DNA of 64,000 bases from Bifidobacterium sp. WK012_4_13 (GTDB taxonomy: Bacteria > Actinomycetota > Actinomycetes > Actinomycetales > Bifidobacteriaceae), in contig NZ_CP129683.1 in the NCBI RefSeq assembly GCF_041080835.1, positions 992,001-1,056,000 of the forward strand, in the 5' to 3' direction. The notes beneath the pieces were generated by a model. It ran no database searches and was not told the origin of the DNA. It was given only the letters and a program-made list of their open reading frames with translations. The position numbers and the translations under genes are program-made. Shown here one piece after another: positions 24,313-31,858 of this stretch; within the stretch, counting starts at the first letter, position 1, and every line of letters begins with the position of its first letter.

Positions 24313-25065
24313 TCAGCGATTTAGCACTAGCCATATGTCCCACAGTCGATACACCGGCCTTTCGTTCTGCATCCCCACCGGTTTCAGTAGACCGCGTCTA
24401 TGCCACTCGTTGATTGTCTTACGCTTGACTTCCAGCCCGCAGTCCTTGAACGTCCGGCTCAATGCCGCTGCGGTGCCTTGTGCGTCGCTGAGTGCGAGTC
24501 TGAACATGCGCTGCTCCTGTATCTGCCTGATGTTGACGGTTGCGCCGCATGTGCATGGCTGCCATCCTGCGGCCAAATCTTCCTCGCTTGACCAGATGTC
24601 TGCGCCGCACCGGTCGCACTGGCCGATCAGGACTCGTTCGGCGGGTGGCTCGAGCTGCCGGTCGAGTCGGTGCACGGCTGTCTCGGCGAGTTTGTAGATC
24701 CGCACCGCGTCATTTCTGCTCATGAGCCTCTGAGAACGTCTTGCGGCAACCTCTAGCAGGCTTTCAGCGTTCACCCTGACAATGTGCAGTCCCAAAGCCT
24801 TTCCGAGCCGTACGGCGTATTCTATGATGCTCTGCTGCAACTGCCATGCGCCGACGTTGACCGGGACTGGCGCGACGGTGCGTGAGCCACGGCTGCTCTC
24901 GCGTACCATCACGCTTGCCTTCTTCGCTGCGATCTGACGAAGGTCAGGCAGCCGCACGGCCAGATGGTGCAGCATGTGCGACAGCTCCACCACGCACTTG
25001 CCGCACACGAGCGTTCCGGCGGTCTCAGCGCCACAGAGCGCGCACCCTACGATTGTCGCTACCAT
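24313..25065 (-). CDS. Phage protein with zinc fingers and C-terminal HTH
   Basis: The 250-residue protein has an N-terminal Cys-pair module (CALCGAE, then VCGKCVVEL) and a second one near residue 150 (CDRCGADIW, then PCTCGAT). The C-terminal region (LSRTFKDCGLEVKRKTINEWHRRGLL, then YRLWDIWLVLNR) looks like a winged or MerR-like helix-turn-helix. The ATG overlaps the stop of the upstream gene. Proteins of this form occur in actinophage early or late-switch regions; a role as transcription factor is inference. Confidence 0.7.
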   Translation of the reverse strand: MVATIVGCALCGAETAGTLVCGKCVVELSHMLHHLAVRLPDLRQIAAKKASVMVRESSRGSRTVAPVPVNVGAWQLQQSIIEYAVRLGKALGLHIVRVNAESLLEVAARRSQRLMSRNDAVRIYKLAETAVHRLDRQLEPPAERVLIGQCDRCGADIWSSEEDLAAGWQPCTCGATVNIRQIQEQRMFRLALSDAQGTAAALSRTFKDCGLEVKRKTINEWHRRGLLKPVGMQNERPVYRLWDIWLVLNR

Positions 25066-25205
25066 TCCGGTCCCTTCTCTCCCGCGATCTTCCTCAGCGA
25101 GTCGATAAGAAACTGGTTGTAACCGAACTCGCGTCGTATCTGCTCATCGGTCGCCCCATCCTTGAGCATCTGGATTGCACGACGCTGCTGCGATTCACGA
25201 GTCAT
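25059..25205 (-). CDS. Small HTH-like phage protein (48 residues)
   Basis: The ATG at 25205 overlaps the stop of the loader-like gene (ATGA), and AGGAG lies seven bases upstream. The product contains RRAIQMLKDGATDEQIRREFGYNQFLIDSL, a likely helix-turn-helix. Its stop overlaps the start of the next gene. This chain of overlaps supports a real gene. Confidence 0.75.
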   Translation of the reverse strand: MTRESQQRRAIQMLKDGATDEQIRREFGYNQFLIDSLRKIAGEKGPEW

Positions 25206-25705
25206 TGCTTTGCTCCTATCACGTTGTTTAATGGCAGATTGGTGAGTCGTCCTGCGAAATGGTATTGCTTCGGCTTGCGTGGTTTGGATGGGGCTTGCTC
25301 GATCTGGTATCCGCGTGATTGTTTCACTGCCTTTTGCACCGCCTTTTCTTCGGATAGTCCTTCACGAAGGTTGGCCAATAGTTTGCGTCGAGCAAGCCAT
25401 GATTCATCCGCATTGAGGTTGAAAGGTTCAAGAAGTTGCTGCATCTGACTTTCGTCGACGCTCCTGGTTTCACGGATGCGCTTTACCCGAGCATTGATGT
25501 CGGCCGGCATGATCCAGGGGCGGCGGTTGGATTCCGCCCATTTCGGGTCGCCGTAAAACTCCACAACAGCCTGTTTCGCATCCTCCACGGTCACATAGTC
25601 TCTCAGTGCCTCGCACCACGAGTCGACCATCGTCTGCGTCAGGTTGCGCCCATCGAAGTCAGATGCCTTCTGCAACAGCATTCCGGTCTGGGTCGGATTC
25701 ATCAT
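25202..25705 (-). CDS. Helicase loader-like replication protein
   Basis: The 167-residue protein has an N-terminal helical region with DGRNLTQTMVDSWCEALRDYVTVEDAKQAVVEFY, then WIMPADINARVKRIRE and a basic C-terminus. This arrangement is like the G39P-type loader or inhibitor of phage replicative helicases, commonly encoded after a replication initiator. The start overlaps the initiator gene stop. Function rests on pattern and position. Confidence 0.65.
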   Translation of the reverse strand: MMNPTQTGMLLQKASDFDGRNLTQTMVDSWCEALRDYVTVEDAKQAVVEFYGDPKWAESNRRPWIMPADINARVKRIRETRSVDESQMQQLLEPFNLNADESWLARRKLLANLREGLSEEKAVQKAVKQSRGYQIEQAPSKPRKPKQYHFAGRLTNLPLNNVIGAKQ

Positions 25706-26610
25706 CGCGCACCTCCCAGCTGCAACTGCCGAGAGTCCGGGTGGTCGCGCCGGTATATCTGTTTGACCACGTCCAGATTGCGGTCAAACTTCTTCTCCGC
25801 CGGATTCTGTCCACCTCGCTGCTCCGCCTTCAACCGCAACGTGTCGTACTTCTCGCGGAACTTGGGCATGCTTTGGATGTTGGGGCTCCAGAACGAATCT
25901 TGTTGGCACCAGTCGATGAGCGCATGAGCCTGCTGCAATGGACGACGATCCGTCTCGATGAGAAGCCGAGCCTCGGTCAGCCACCGCTTGGTTACTTTCG
26001 GCGGCTTCGAACCGTTATCGATGATGCGCTGGCGTAGATGATCGCACAGAGCGACAGCATCTGGATTCTCCTCATCGGATTTCGCGTCAGCGATTTCCGA
26101 CGAAGAAGTAATACCTTCCTTATTCCCTTCCTTATTCCTTATTCCAGACGGTAATTTTCCGGAGTCTTCCGGTAATTTTCCGGAGTCATTCGGAAACAAT
26201 CCCCCATCCCTTGGAATTTCAACGTTTTCCTGCACTTCTTCAGGCCGAAGAAACTCACTCTTCGCAGGGTGGCTGATCTTCTGGTGTTTATCCCAGTTGA
26301 CTAGGTAAAAAACATGATGTTTTCCATCCCAATAACGCTCCAGGAACACCTTCCGTAATTTTCCGGAGTCTTCCGGTAATTTTCCGGAGAGTTGCAGAAG
26401 CGCATTGTGAACCTGCTGACGCACCTCATTCGGATGCTCATAGAAATCATGAGGGAACAACTGTGTACAGATCAGCGCCTCATCATCCAAACCCACACCA
26501 TTGTCATCGCAATAACAGAACAGGCCAACGAAAAGATATCGAGTAAACAGTCCCATCGAGGACAGATCGGCGTCCGTAAACAGCTGCGGCTTAATCGTTC
26601 GAATCCGCAT
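25702..26610 (-). CDS. Phage replication initiator protein
   Basis: The 302-residue protein (start ATG at 26610, strong GGAGGAGGTGAGG site) begins MRIRTIKPQLFTDADLSSM, a typical opening of actinophage replication initiators with a winged-helix domain (about 1-110; includes GLFCYCDDNGVG). A Pro/Ser/Lys-rich linker contains two sets of the heptapeptide SGKLPED. The C-terminal part (about 215-300) is helical, like DnaD-type domains (WCQQDSFWSPNIQSMPKFREKYDTL). DNA encoding the heptapeptide repeats forms 21-bp direct repeats, a possible origin. Confidence 0.8.
   Translation of the reverse strand: MRIRTIKPQLFTDADLSSMGLFTRYLFVGLFCYCDDNGVGLDDEALICTQLFPHDFYEHPNEVRQQVHNALLQLSGKLPEDSGKLRKVFLERYWDGKHHVFYLVNWDKHQKISHPAKSEFLRPEEVQENVEIPRDGGLFPNDSGKLPEDSGKLPSGIRNKEGNKEGITSSSEIADAKSDEENPDAVALCDHLRQRIIDNGSKPPKVTKRWLTEARLLIETDRRPLQQAHALIDWCQQDSFWSPNIQSMPKFREKYDTLRLKAEQRGGQNPAEKKFDRNLDVVKQIYRRDHPDSRQLQLGGAR
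26151..26192. repeat. Iteron-like 21-bp direct repeats, cluster 1
   Basis: Two copies of GTAATTTTCCGGAGTC start at 26151 and 26172, exactly 21 bases (two helical turns) apart, inside the replication initiator gene. Cluster 2 has the same unit and spacing. Confidence 0.75.
26355..26390. repeat. Iteron-like 21-bp direct repeats, cluster 2
   Basis: Two copies of GTAATTTTCCGGAG start at 26355 and 26376, again 21 bases apart, 183 bases from cluster 1. Initiator genes that contain their own origin repeats are known from lambda O and many temperate phages. Confidence 0.75.
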
Positions 26611-26815
26611 CCTCACCTCCTCCTTTCCAATGCTTGTATTGCGCCCTGTACTGCGCATGAAGCCGGAGCCAGCCGATATGATGCCAACTGCTGTAACAGC
26701 AGTCAAAACACGATGATCCATGCCACCGCTCACGCCACCACTGGCCACAATCAGGGCACCTGGCCACATGGCCACCCCAGCGTGAATTCTTGGGTAAAAA
26801 ACAAGCCCTATTCAT
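26591..26815 (-). CDS. Small zinc-ribbon phage protein (74 residues)
   Basis: The start overlaps the previous stop (ATGA) and the end overlaps the initiator gene by 20 bases. The sequence has CPDCGQWWRERW and SWHHIGWLRLHAQYR, a pattern seen in short early proteins of actinophages. One Cys pair is clear (CPDC); a second is CFDCC. No function is known. Confidence 0.65.
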   Translation of the reverse strand: MNRACFLPKNSRWGGHVARCPDCGQWWRERWHGSSCFDCCYSSWHHIGWLRLHAQYRAQYKHWKGGGEDADSND

Positions 26816-27069
26816 TCCGACACCGCCCTGCGAGCAGCTTCCAAGGCATCTTTAGCGAGTTCTTCACTCAAACCAAGCTCGCCAACTTCAACTGCAATAA
26901 CACTGGCAGCCGCTTCTATCTCCGCTTCGGTAGGCTCGGCAGTACGACCAGCAACATACGCTTCTCTCGATTCCGTTGCACTGAGTGCGCCCGGTTGTGG
27001 AATTCTATAAAAATCAGTATCAGTAAGGTACGGGTATTTATCCTCCGCCTCGTCTGTTGCGATGGTCAT
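26812..27069 (-). CDS. Acidic phage protein (85 residues)
   Basis: The protein is acidic and helical (EPTEAEIEAAASVIAVEVGELGLSEELAKDALEAARRAVSE). The stop overlaps the next start and the start overlaps the previous gene's end by four bases. No family was recognised. Confidence 0.65.
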   Translation of the reverse strand: MTIATDEAEDKYPYLTDTDFYRIPQPGALSATESREAYVAGRTAEPTEAEIEAAASVIAVEVGELGLSEELAKDALEAARRAVSE

Positions 27070-27692
27070 GATTCCTCGCAGTCCACGAACTTCACACGAG
27101 TGTAAGGAGCAAACACATTAGGAAGTATCGGATAGAAATTCGGCCTGATTGGGTTTACAAAAGTAAGTAAGAAGAATTCTCCACCTTGAGTGGTCCCCCA
27201 CAAATCGCCGTCCTTGTCCTTGTAGAACCCCGGCTCAGTCGGAATATTCGTCGGCACATCGTTAGGTGAATCGTAATAATGGGTGTTAAAAACATAATGC
27301 GAGGTCAATGACCATAAATCATCACCATCAGTGTCGGAATGCCATTCACATGCATCCTTATATCGCAGACACTTGTTGCCATTGATTACACTAACCCAAC
27401 CAGAATAATTCCCGTCAACACTTTCTTGCCAAGTGTTGGCCACATCAAACTCAACCCACTGACGTTTTGGCTTCGGCTTGTATGAGTCATCAACCACACG
27501 ACTGACCACAGCTTTGCGGAATTTTGCAAAGTCACCTTTATAGAAAAATCCTGAAGTCTCAATTTCCATTTCGTTAGCATGAAGATGTGTGACCTCAGTA
27601 ACCTGCTCATGGTGGTGCACCTCTGGAGTGTCCCAGTCAATCCAGTCCCCAACTTGAATATCGTCAAAACTGATAGGATAGATAATCTTCAT
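27066..27692 (-). CDS. Phage protein of unknown function (208 residues)
   Basis: This protein is rich in Asp, Trp and Tyr, with FDDIQVGDWIDWDTPEVHHHEQVTEV near the start, and looks like a beta-rich, possibly SH3-like fold. No family was recognised. It is in the overlapping early chain, sharing one base with the previous gene, and its base composition is more AT-rich than its neighbours, which hints at a recent acquisition. Confidence 0.65.
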   Translation of the reverse strand: MKIIYPISFDDIQVGDWIDWDTPEVHHHEQVTEVTHLHANEMEIETSGFFYKGDFAKFRKAVVSRVVDDSYKPKPKRQWVEFDVANTWQESVDGNYSGWVSVINGNKCLRYKDACEWHSDTDGDDLWSLTSHYVFNTHYYDSPNDVPTNIPTEPGFYKDKDGDLWGTTQGGEFFLLTFVNPIRPNFYPILPNVFAPYTRVKFVDCEES

Positions 27693-27913
27693 TACTTCTG
27701 CTCCTTACGATATGGGTTGGAATGATTATTCAAGACTGCACCTGTTGACTGTCTGCCTTCGTCCCATGCGTCTGCTCGTATCTGAGCATCATGAGCAACA
27801 AGCCAGCGGTCAAATACAGCACCTCGGCGTTCATCGACCACGCCTTCGCTATCGGGGTCGTTGGCATATTGAGCGCGAATCTCACTATCTGTCGGCGTGT
27901 ATTCCTGTGTCAT
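27692..27913 (-). CDS. Phage protein of unknown function (73 residues)
   Basis: The sequence (TPTDSEIRAQYAND; FDRWLVAHDAQIRADAWDEG) ends with the IRADAWDEG type motif common in short early proteins of actinophages. It overlaps its upstream neighbour by four bases. No function is known. Confidence 0.65.
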   Translation of the reverse strand: MTQEYTPTDSEIRAQYANDPDSEGVVDERRGAVFDRWLVAHDAQIRADAWDEGRQSTGAVLNNHSNPYRKEQK

Positions 27914-28278
27914 GATTCCTCCTCGATGATGCCGTGACCGGCGATGCGTGCCAGGGTATGTAGGTCGGTGAGCACGAAATAGTCGGCAGGGTTAGTGACT
28001 CGAACCGGTTTGAACGCGACCACATAGTAGGGAGCGTCGGCATTGCCCGCTTCTACGCGTGCCTCTGCCAACCATTCCTTGAGCGCATACTGTTTACGGT
28101 TCTTCACTTCGATAACCACGAATTCGCCATGAATTTTCAAACCGGATATGTCGCCAATATCGCGTGTACCGTGCAATGTTTCCCGATGGATCGTATGCTC
28201 GGTATCATCGAGTGCTTGCCGTAGATAGTTCACCACTGCTGTCTCAGCAGCAGTTCCTTTTTGCTTGGCCTTGCTCAT
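27910..28278 (-). CDS. PD-(D/E)XK nuclease-like protein, possible Holliday junction resolvase
   Basis: The 122-residue protein starts at the ATG at 28278 with GGAG. It begins MSKAKQKGTAAETAVVNYL and shows DIGDISGL, then FVVIEVKNRKQYAL, the D...ExK layout of the restriction-nuclease fold. Proteins like this in the recombination block of phages resolve or trim branched DNA. Neighbouring SSB and RecT-like genes support a recombination role. Confidence 0.75.
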   Translation of the reverse strand: MSKAKQKGTAAETAVVNYLRQALDDTEHTIHRETLHGTRDIGDISGLKIHGEFVVIEVKNRKQYALKEWLAEARVEAGNADAPYYVVAFKPVRVTNPADYFVLTDLHTLARIAGHGIIEEES

Positions 28279-28418
28279 ATCAGCTCCGGTTTCTCGTAGA
28301 CGTCGGCCATCCAGCCGCCGCAATGGTTCATGCACTCATGCCACGCGTTCAACACACCACCGCAGTACGGGCAGGAATCATGCTCGGGAGGCGTCTCATC
28401 GAAATAAAGATGATTCAT
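28275..28418 (-). CDS. Small zinc-finger phage protein (47 residues)
   Basis: The ATG at 28418 overlaps the preceding stop and its own TGA overlaps the nuclease start. The product has SCPYCGGVLNAWHECMNHCGG, with paired Cys residues that would bind zinc. It was found by following the overlap chain. Confidence 0.7.
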   Translation of the reverse strand: MNHLYFDETPPEHDSCPYCGGVLNAWHECMNHCGGWMADVYEKPELI

Positions 28419-28591
28419 TCGTAGACCCTTATCCGCTGGATTATGTACTTCTGGTTAGAGTCGGCTTTCTTGTTGTATTCAGCCTTGTTGAGTTCAGCCT
28501 TTGCCTCGTCCTCGAAACCGATGATTGGAGTAATGATGCTGCCGTGGGCGCGATATGAGCAGATGGCGAAAAGTTCAGAAGGCTGGCTCAT
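28415..28591 (-). CDS. Small phage protein (58 residues)
   Basis: Start ATG at 28591, inside the 3' end of ssb. The product begins MSQPSELFAICSYRAHGSI and ends YIIQRIRVYE. It may be a small beta-strand and helix protein. No family was recognised, but the overlaps on both sides support it. Confidence 0.6.
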   Translation of the reverse strand: MSQPSELFAICSYRAHGSIITPIIGFEDEAKAELNKAEYNKKADSNQKYIIQRIRVYE

Positions 28592-29030
28592 CTTCACCAC
28601 CCCCGAAGTCGCTTGCAGGGGAATTGCCGTTCGACCACGGGTCGGATATTCCCAAGAAACCGTCATTGTGCGATGGTGCGGTCTGCTTCTGTACGAGGTC
28701 GACGTGAGACTTCTTCTCAATACGCGCACCAGAGTTCAGATTCACGTCACGATATTCCTTCTGACGATCCTTATCCCACTTCACACTCAGATCACCGGTT
28801 ACTTGCAGCACATCACCGGGTTGGAAATTGGCAGAAAGATTCACCAAGGTCTCGTCCCAGATGGTCGTATGCCAGAATGTTCCGAACCAGTTCGAACCAT
28901 CCTTTTTCTTCCCAATCTCACGCAGATCGATGCGAGCGTAGGATTTGCCTTGATTGGTTTGCCGAACGTCCACCGCTGGACTGCCATTCCTGCCCGCTTG
29001 CAGCTGACCATAAAATTGTATTTTTGCCAT
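28575..29030 (-). CDS. ssb: Single-stranded DNA-binding protein
   Basis: The 151-residue protein has the OB-fold pattern (MAKIQFYGQLQ; SYARIDLREIG; WFGTFWHTTIWDE; GDVLQVTGDLSVKW) and a disordered Gly/Ser/Asn-rich tail that ends in the acidic tip EDEPAF, like the partner-binding tip of bacterial SSBs. It lies in the replication and recombination block. It probably works with the RecT-like protein. Confidence 0.88.
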   Translation of the reverse strand: MAKIQFYGQLQAGRNGSPAVDVRQTNQGKSYARIDLREIGKKKDGSNWFGTFWHTTIWDETLVNLSANFQPGDVLQVTGDLSVKWDKDRQKEYRDVNLNSGARIEKKSHVDLVQKQTAPSHNDGFLGISDPWSNGNSPASDFGGGEDEPAF

Positions 29031-29215
29031 TATCTGTTCCTTTGAGAGTGTGAATGATTCGTATACGGATTGTTGCCCTTGACTCTTACCGGCTTCGCCT
29101 CGGGGCAGGGATAGCGCGGGTCTATTGCATGAGGGCAGCGGAGCGGTCCGATGTCGGGACGGCCACAGACTTCACATGTGCGGACGCTGCCGTTGAGAAA
29201 CTCGGTGCGACTCAT
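29030..29215 (-). CDS. Small zinc-finger phage protein (61 residues)
   Basis: Start ATG at 29215 with GAGG upstream, overlapping the end of the small membrane protein gene. The product has CEVCGRPDIGPLRCPHAIDPRYPCPE, a cluster of four cysteines. It shares one base with ssb. Function is unknown. Confidence 0.65.
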   Translation of the reverse strand: MSRTEFLNGSVRTCEVCGRPDIGPLRCPHAIDPRYPCPEAKPVRVKGNNPYTNHSHSQRNR

Positions 29216-29400
29216 AGCCTCAGCCTCCAAGCCGCCCAGAAAGTGATTCCAAGCGATATGGGGAGGATTGCCAGCCATGGCATGAGACCGATTCCGCGCA
29301 GTGCGCCGGCAACAAGCCAGACGAAGCTCAGGAAAGCGGCAGCACCAGAGATGGCGAAGAGCAGAATGTAGGAGAGAAGCCAGATGAAAGCCCTACGCAT
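29212..29400 (-). CDS. Small membrane protein with two hydrophobic segments (62 residues)
   Basis: Start ATG at 29400. Two hydrophobic segments (FIWLLSYILLFAISGAAAFL and WLAILPISLGITFWAAW) suggest a small membrane hairpin. It overlaps both neighbours. A membrane protein inside a recombination block is unusual, and no family was recognised. Confidence 0.6.
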   Translation of the reverse strand: MRRAFIWLLSYILLFAISGAAAFLSFVWLVAGALRGIGLMPWLAILPISLGITFWAAWRLRL

Positions 29401-30274
29401 TGCTACCATCCTTGCCAGTATCCTGCATCTCATGAGGTGGCTCGATGTCTGGATGCGCGGCATTCCAGAGCGCATCCTTCACACGACCTGCAACGATGTC
29501 GGGCGAGAACAGCAATTGTTCCGCCTCGACGACAGTCAGCTGCTCCGTGCTATGGATGTCACGGCCGGTCAGAGACTTCAGTGCGATGGCTGCCTTCTCC
29601 TTGCTGTCCACGCCGCCATCCGCAAGAAGCTTGGAGATTCTTCGGCAATCCTCCCTGGACGGCGACGGCTCTACCGGCTTGGATTCCGGCCGCTCCTTCA
29701 CGGTTTCCGGCTTCTCTTCCGGCTGCACTTCGGCATGAACCTCGTCGGAGATGTCCTGAATCTCGTCAGGCGTGTATCCTGCGCCATACAGCGCTTCGGG
29801 GCAAGCTTCACGAGCAACCGCGGTGATGCTTCTCCATGTCAACATCGTGATAGGCATCTTGATGTAGTTGCTTGGATTGCCTTTCCTGTCCGGCTTGTCC
29901 AGTCCCATGCGATGTGCCCATGCCTGGTCTCGCGTCACGGAAAATTCAAACTCTGGATCGTCTGCCCTTACAATCGTCGCCCTGACGCTGACGGCCTTCT
30001 CGTCCTTGTAGATTCTCAGCCTATGGCCTGCCTTGCGCACCTGCGATGCGACCAGTTCGGCGCTCATGGTGGGTTTGCCCTTGATGACCGAGATGCGGTA
30101 GAGACTTTCCGCCGGACTCAGCCCCATCGAGGCACCGAAGCCGACCGCGACCAGAATGTTCGCCGGCTTGCCTCTGTACGAGTCGGGCACTATGTCGGCG
30201 CTCTTGGCGAGCTGCGACCACTTTATCTGCGACTGAAGGCTGTTGCCTCCGACTGTTTCTAGATCCTGTCCCAT
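29393..30274 (-). CDS. RecT-like single-strand annealing protein
   Basis: The 293-residue protein starts at the ATG at 30274. The first 170 residues fit the RecT family: KPANILVAVGFGASMGLSPAESLYRISVIKGKPTMSAELVASQVRKAGH, then MLTWRSITAVAREACPEAL. The C-terminal 100 residues are an acidic linker and a small helical domain (REDCRRISKLLADGGVDSKEKAAIAL). RecT proteins anneal complementary strands in phage recombination. The expected exonuclease partner is not obvious; the gene before it may fill that place. Confidence 0.82.
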   Translation of the reverse strand: MGQDLETVGGNSLQSQIKWSQLAKSADIVPDSYRGKPANILVAVGFGASMGLSPAESLYRISVIKGKPTMSAELVASQVRKAGHRLRIYKDEKAVSVRATIVRADDPEFEFSVTRDQAWAHRMGLDKPDRKGNPSNYIKMPITMLTWRSITAVAREACPEALYGAGYTPDEIQDISDEVHAEVQPEEKPETVKERPESKPVEPSPSREDCRRISKLLADGGVDSKEKAAIALKSLTGRDIHSTEQLTVVEAEQLLFSPDIVAGRVKDALWNAAHPDIEPPHEMQDTGKDGSNA

Positions 30275-30798
30275 GAGTATTCCTCCACCTCTTCTTCGCT
30301 TTCCTTCTCTTCGCCGCTCTCGATGCCGAGCAGCTCCTTCGCCTGTCCGAGCACATTCTCGTCCTTGAGCGTCTCCTGCCAATCCTTCGTGACCTTGATG
30401 GCAACGGAAGGCTTCGCGCCGCCCTTGAAGTCGATGCCTGGAATCGCCTCGCCGCCATGCGACTCGATGAGAGCAGCCAGCGCGTCCGGCTTGAACATGT
30501 ATTCCTTCGGCACGAGCACCTGCTCCACGCTGTCCTCCTCGCCGTTGTCGTAGAGCCATGAGGCCAATTCCTTCTCGTCCTTGACATACGGCTTGTCCTC
30601 ATGTCCGTCGCGGTATGAGACTTCGCCGATAATCCCGGTGAGCTTGTCCTTCGAGACCATCCTGCTTGCTAGAAAACTTCTGCAAACCTGGCTGTCCTGC
30701 TTCAGGAACTTGATAAACGCCTCTGCTACCGTGAGACGGTTTGCAATCTCGTACGAGTTGATGTCGCCGTCGGCGATCTGTTCCGCTATGTCCTTCAT
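30259..30798 (-). CDS. Phage protein preceding the RecT-like gene (179 residues)
   Basis: The acidic protein begins MKDIAEQIADGDINSYEIANRLTVAEAFI and ends with an EEK-rich tail and EEVEEYSWDRI. The middle has FKGGAKPSVAIKVTKDWQETLKDENVLG. It overlaps the RecT gene by 16 bases. Its position suggests a role in recombination, but no catalytic motif is visible and no family was recognised. Confidence 0.65.
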   Translation of the reverse strand: MKDIAEQIADGDINSYEIANRLTVAEAFIKFLKQDSQVCRSFLASRMVSKDKLTGIIGEVSYRDGHEDKPYVKDEKELASWLYDNGEEDSVEQVLVPKEYMFKPDALAALIESHGGEAIPGIDFKGGAKPSVAIKVTKDWQETLKDENVLGQAKELLGIESGEEKESEEEVEEYSWDRI

Positions 30799-30914
30799 TT
30801 CAACTTCTCCAAATTCCTATCAAATGTCCGAATTAATCTTTTGTGTCTGCGCCATTCGCGGCGGCTCATGACCGAGCCGCGCATGTGCCAGATGAGATGT
30901 CTAAGCCCGCTCAT
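30795..30914 (-). CDS. Small basic phage protein (39 residues)
   Basis: A strong GGAGG lies seven bases before the ATG at 30914, and the stop overlaps the next start (ATGA). The product is very basic (MSRREWRRHKRLIRTF). Size and charge suggest a nucleic-acid-binding peptide, but this is inference. Confidence 0.6.
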   Translation of the reverse strand: MSGLRHLIWHMRGSVMSRREWRRHKRLIRTFDRNLEKLK

Positions 30915-30999
30915 GCTCTAACCTCCACTCCTGAATCAGCCGCCTGCACACGTCAGGGCTGAACCGTTCGAAATCAACCGGATAAGCAGACTTATTCAC
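30901..30999 (-). CDS. Possible very small gene (32 residues)
   Basis: A GTG at 30999 overlaps the stop of the upstream gene, and the frame ends at 30901 inside the start region of the 39-residue gene. The product has AYPVDFERFSPDVCRRLIQEW. Overlaps at both ends favour it. A longer version from an ATG at 31029 is possible. Confidence 0.4.
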   Translation of the reverse strand: MNKSAYPVDFERFSPDVCRRLIQEWRLEHERA

Positions 31000-31216
31000 G
31001 CCACTCACCACCAGGCTTGAGCGGAGCATTCCTGGCCCAACTGCGCAACTCTTCAGCACTTGCTTTAGCTCGAGATGATCCCGGATATATAACAACTACT
31101 GAGTTGTTGTTGAACGCATCGCGAACACATTTGTAATCGATGTTGAGAACACGGCTTGCATCCATAGCTGTCCAATACTCAACGCTCTTCAGCTCTTCAA
31201 TAGATTTCATACTCAC
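30992..31216 (-). CDS. Small HTH DNA-binding phage protein (74 residues)
   Basis: The start is a GTG at 31216 overlapping the previous stop, or ATG at 31210. The core VEYWTAMDASRVLNIDYKCVRDAFNNNSVVVIYPG has the pattern of an excisionase-like or MerR-type winged helix that uses a short recognition helix. It could be an Xis-type or regulatory protein. Confidence 0.6.
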   Translation of the reverse strand: MSMKSIEELKSVEYWTAMDASRVLNIDYKCVRDAFNNNSVVVIYPGSSRAKASAEELRSWARNAPLKPGGEWRE

Positions 31217-31554
31217 GCTGCTTTCTCATATTCTGCGAGCGCGTATCTGGCGCATCGGTGTCCCGTGCTGCTTTGACCGTCACGGTCGGCAACGACTGCG
31301 AGTCCCTTGTCGACGAGCTCGTTGAGACGCGTGCGTATGGTGCTGCCGGAGATGGGATGCTGCAGGTGGGCTTCGACCTCGCGCTGTATCGCCCATGCCT
31401 CGGCGGGTTCGGGGTGATATTCGAGCATGCGGTGCATCGCCACGAGCACCAGTTGCTGCATGCGGCTCACATTCACCGAATCGGCGGCCTCATATGAGGT
31501 TTCAGGCGAACCATTCCTCGTGGGAGGCTGGGGAGGATCAAGCAATGTTGACAT
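31213..31554 (-). CDS. Winged-helix phage protein (113 residues)
   Basis: Starts MSTLLDPPQPPTRN after CGGAGG. The middle (QQLVLVAMHRMLEYHPE, AIQREVEAHLQHPISGSTIRTRLNELVDKGLAVV) is a clear winged helix-turn-helix. It is the first sizeable gene of the leftward early operon and probably regulates it or replication. DNA target is unknown. Confidence 0.7.
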   Translation of the reverse strand: MSTLLDPPQPPTRNGSPETSYEAADSVNVSRMQQLVLVAMHRMLEYHPEPAEAWAIQREVEAHLQHPISGSTIRTRLNELVDKGLAVVADRDGQSSTGHRCARYALAEYEKAA

Positions 31555-31594
31555 GGAGCACCTCCGAAAATGTTGGTAGGATGAATGAAGACAT
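31538..31594 (-). CDS. Possible 18-residue leader peptide
   Basis: An ATG at 31594 has AAAGG seven bases upstream and opens an 18-codon frame that runs over the ribosome site and start of the winged-helix gene. This is the geometry of a coupling leader. Weak evidence, listed for completeness. Confidence 0.3.
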   Translation of the reverse strand: MSSFILPTFSEVLHVNIA

Positions 31595-31614
31595 GTGATT
31601 ACCTTTCTATGTCG

Positions 31615-31645
31615 TAGCCCCGTAGCCGCGGGGCTTTATTTATTT
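31615..31645 (+). terminator. Rightward intrinsic terminator in the early leader
   Basis: AGCCCCG pairs with CGGGGCT around a short loop and is followed on the plus strand by TTATTTATTT. No rightward gene precedes it, so its transcript is unknown. Confidence 0.6.
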
Positions 31646-31858
31646 GTGGAAGTAGTTACCGTGCGAGTTAGGAGTTCCGCACGGCCGCTCATACTGTTAT
31701 TGAGACAACTAGCCAGATCAGGAGCATGTCAATCAGTACGGCGCAATTTGCGTCTATTAAGACCGGTTGACGTGATCTATCAAGCGGGAATCCATAGAAC
31801 GATCGAAGACAGGAGTTGCGATAGGCAGCAGCAAATTCTCTGCCAACAACCTCACCAC
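31646..31858. other. Untranslated leader between the Cro-like gene and the early operon
   Basis: This stretch has no credible gene. A 7-pair hairpin (CCGTGCG with CGCACGG near 31659-31685) is present. It should carry the leftward early transcript and may hold an antitermination or regulatory site; I cannot define one. Confidence 0.4.

Noticed and set aside
26151..26390. Repeats in the replication gene as a possible CRISPR
   Set aside because: Units are 21 bases, contiguous in pairs, have no unique spacers of regular size and lie in a coding gene.
30275..30559. Upstream extension of the RecT frame
   Set aside because: It overlaps the preceding gene completely and is Arg/Gly-rich shadow sequence. 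RecT similarity begins after the ATG at 30274.
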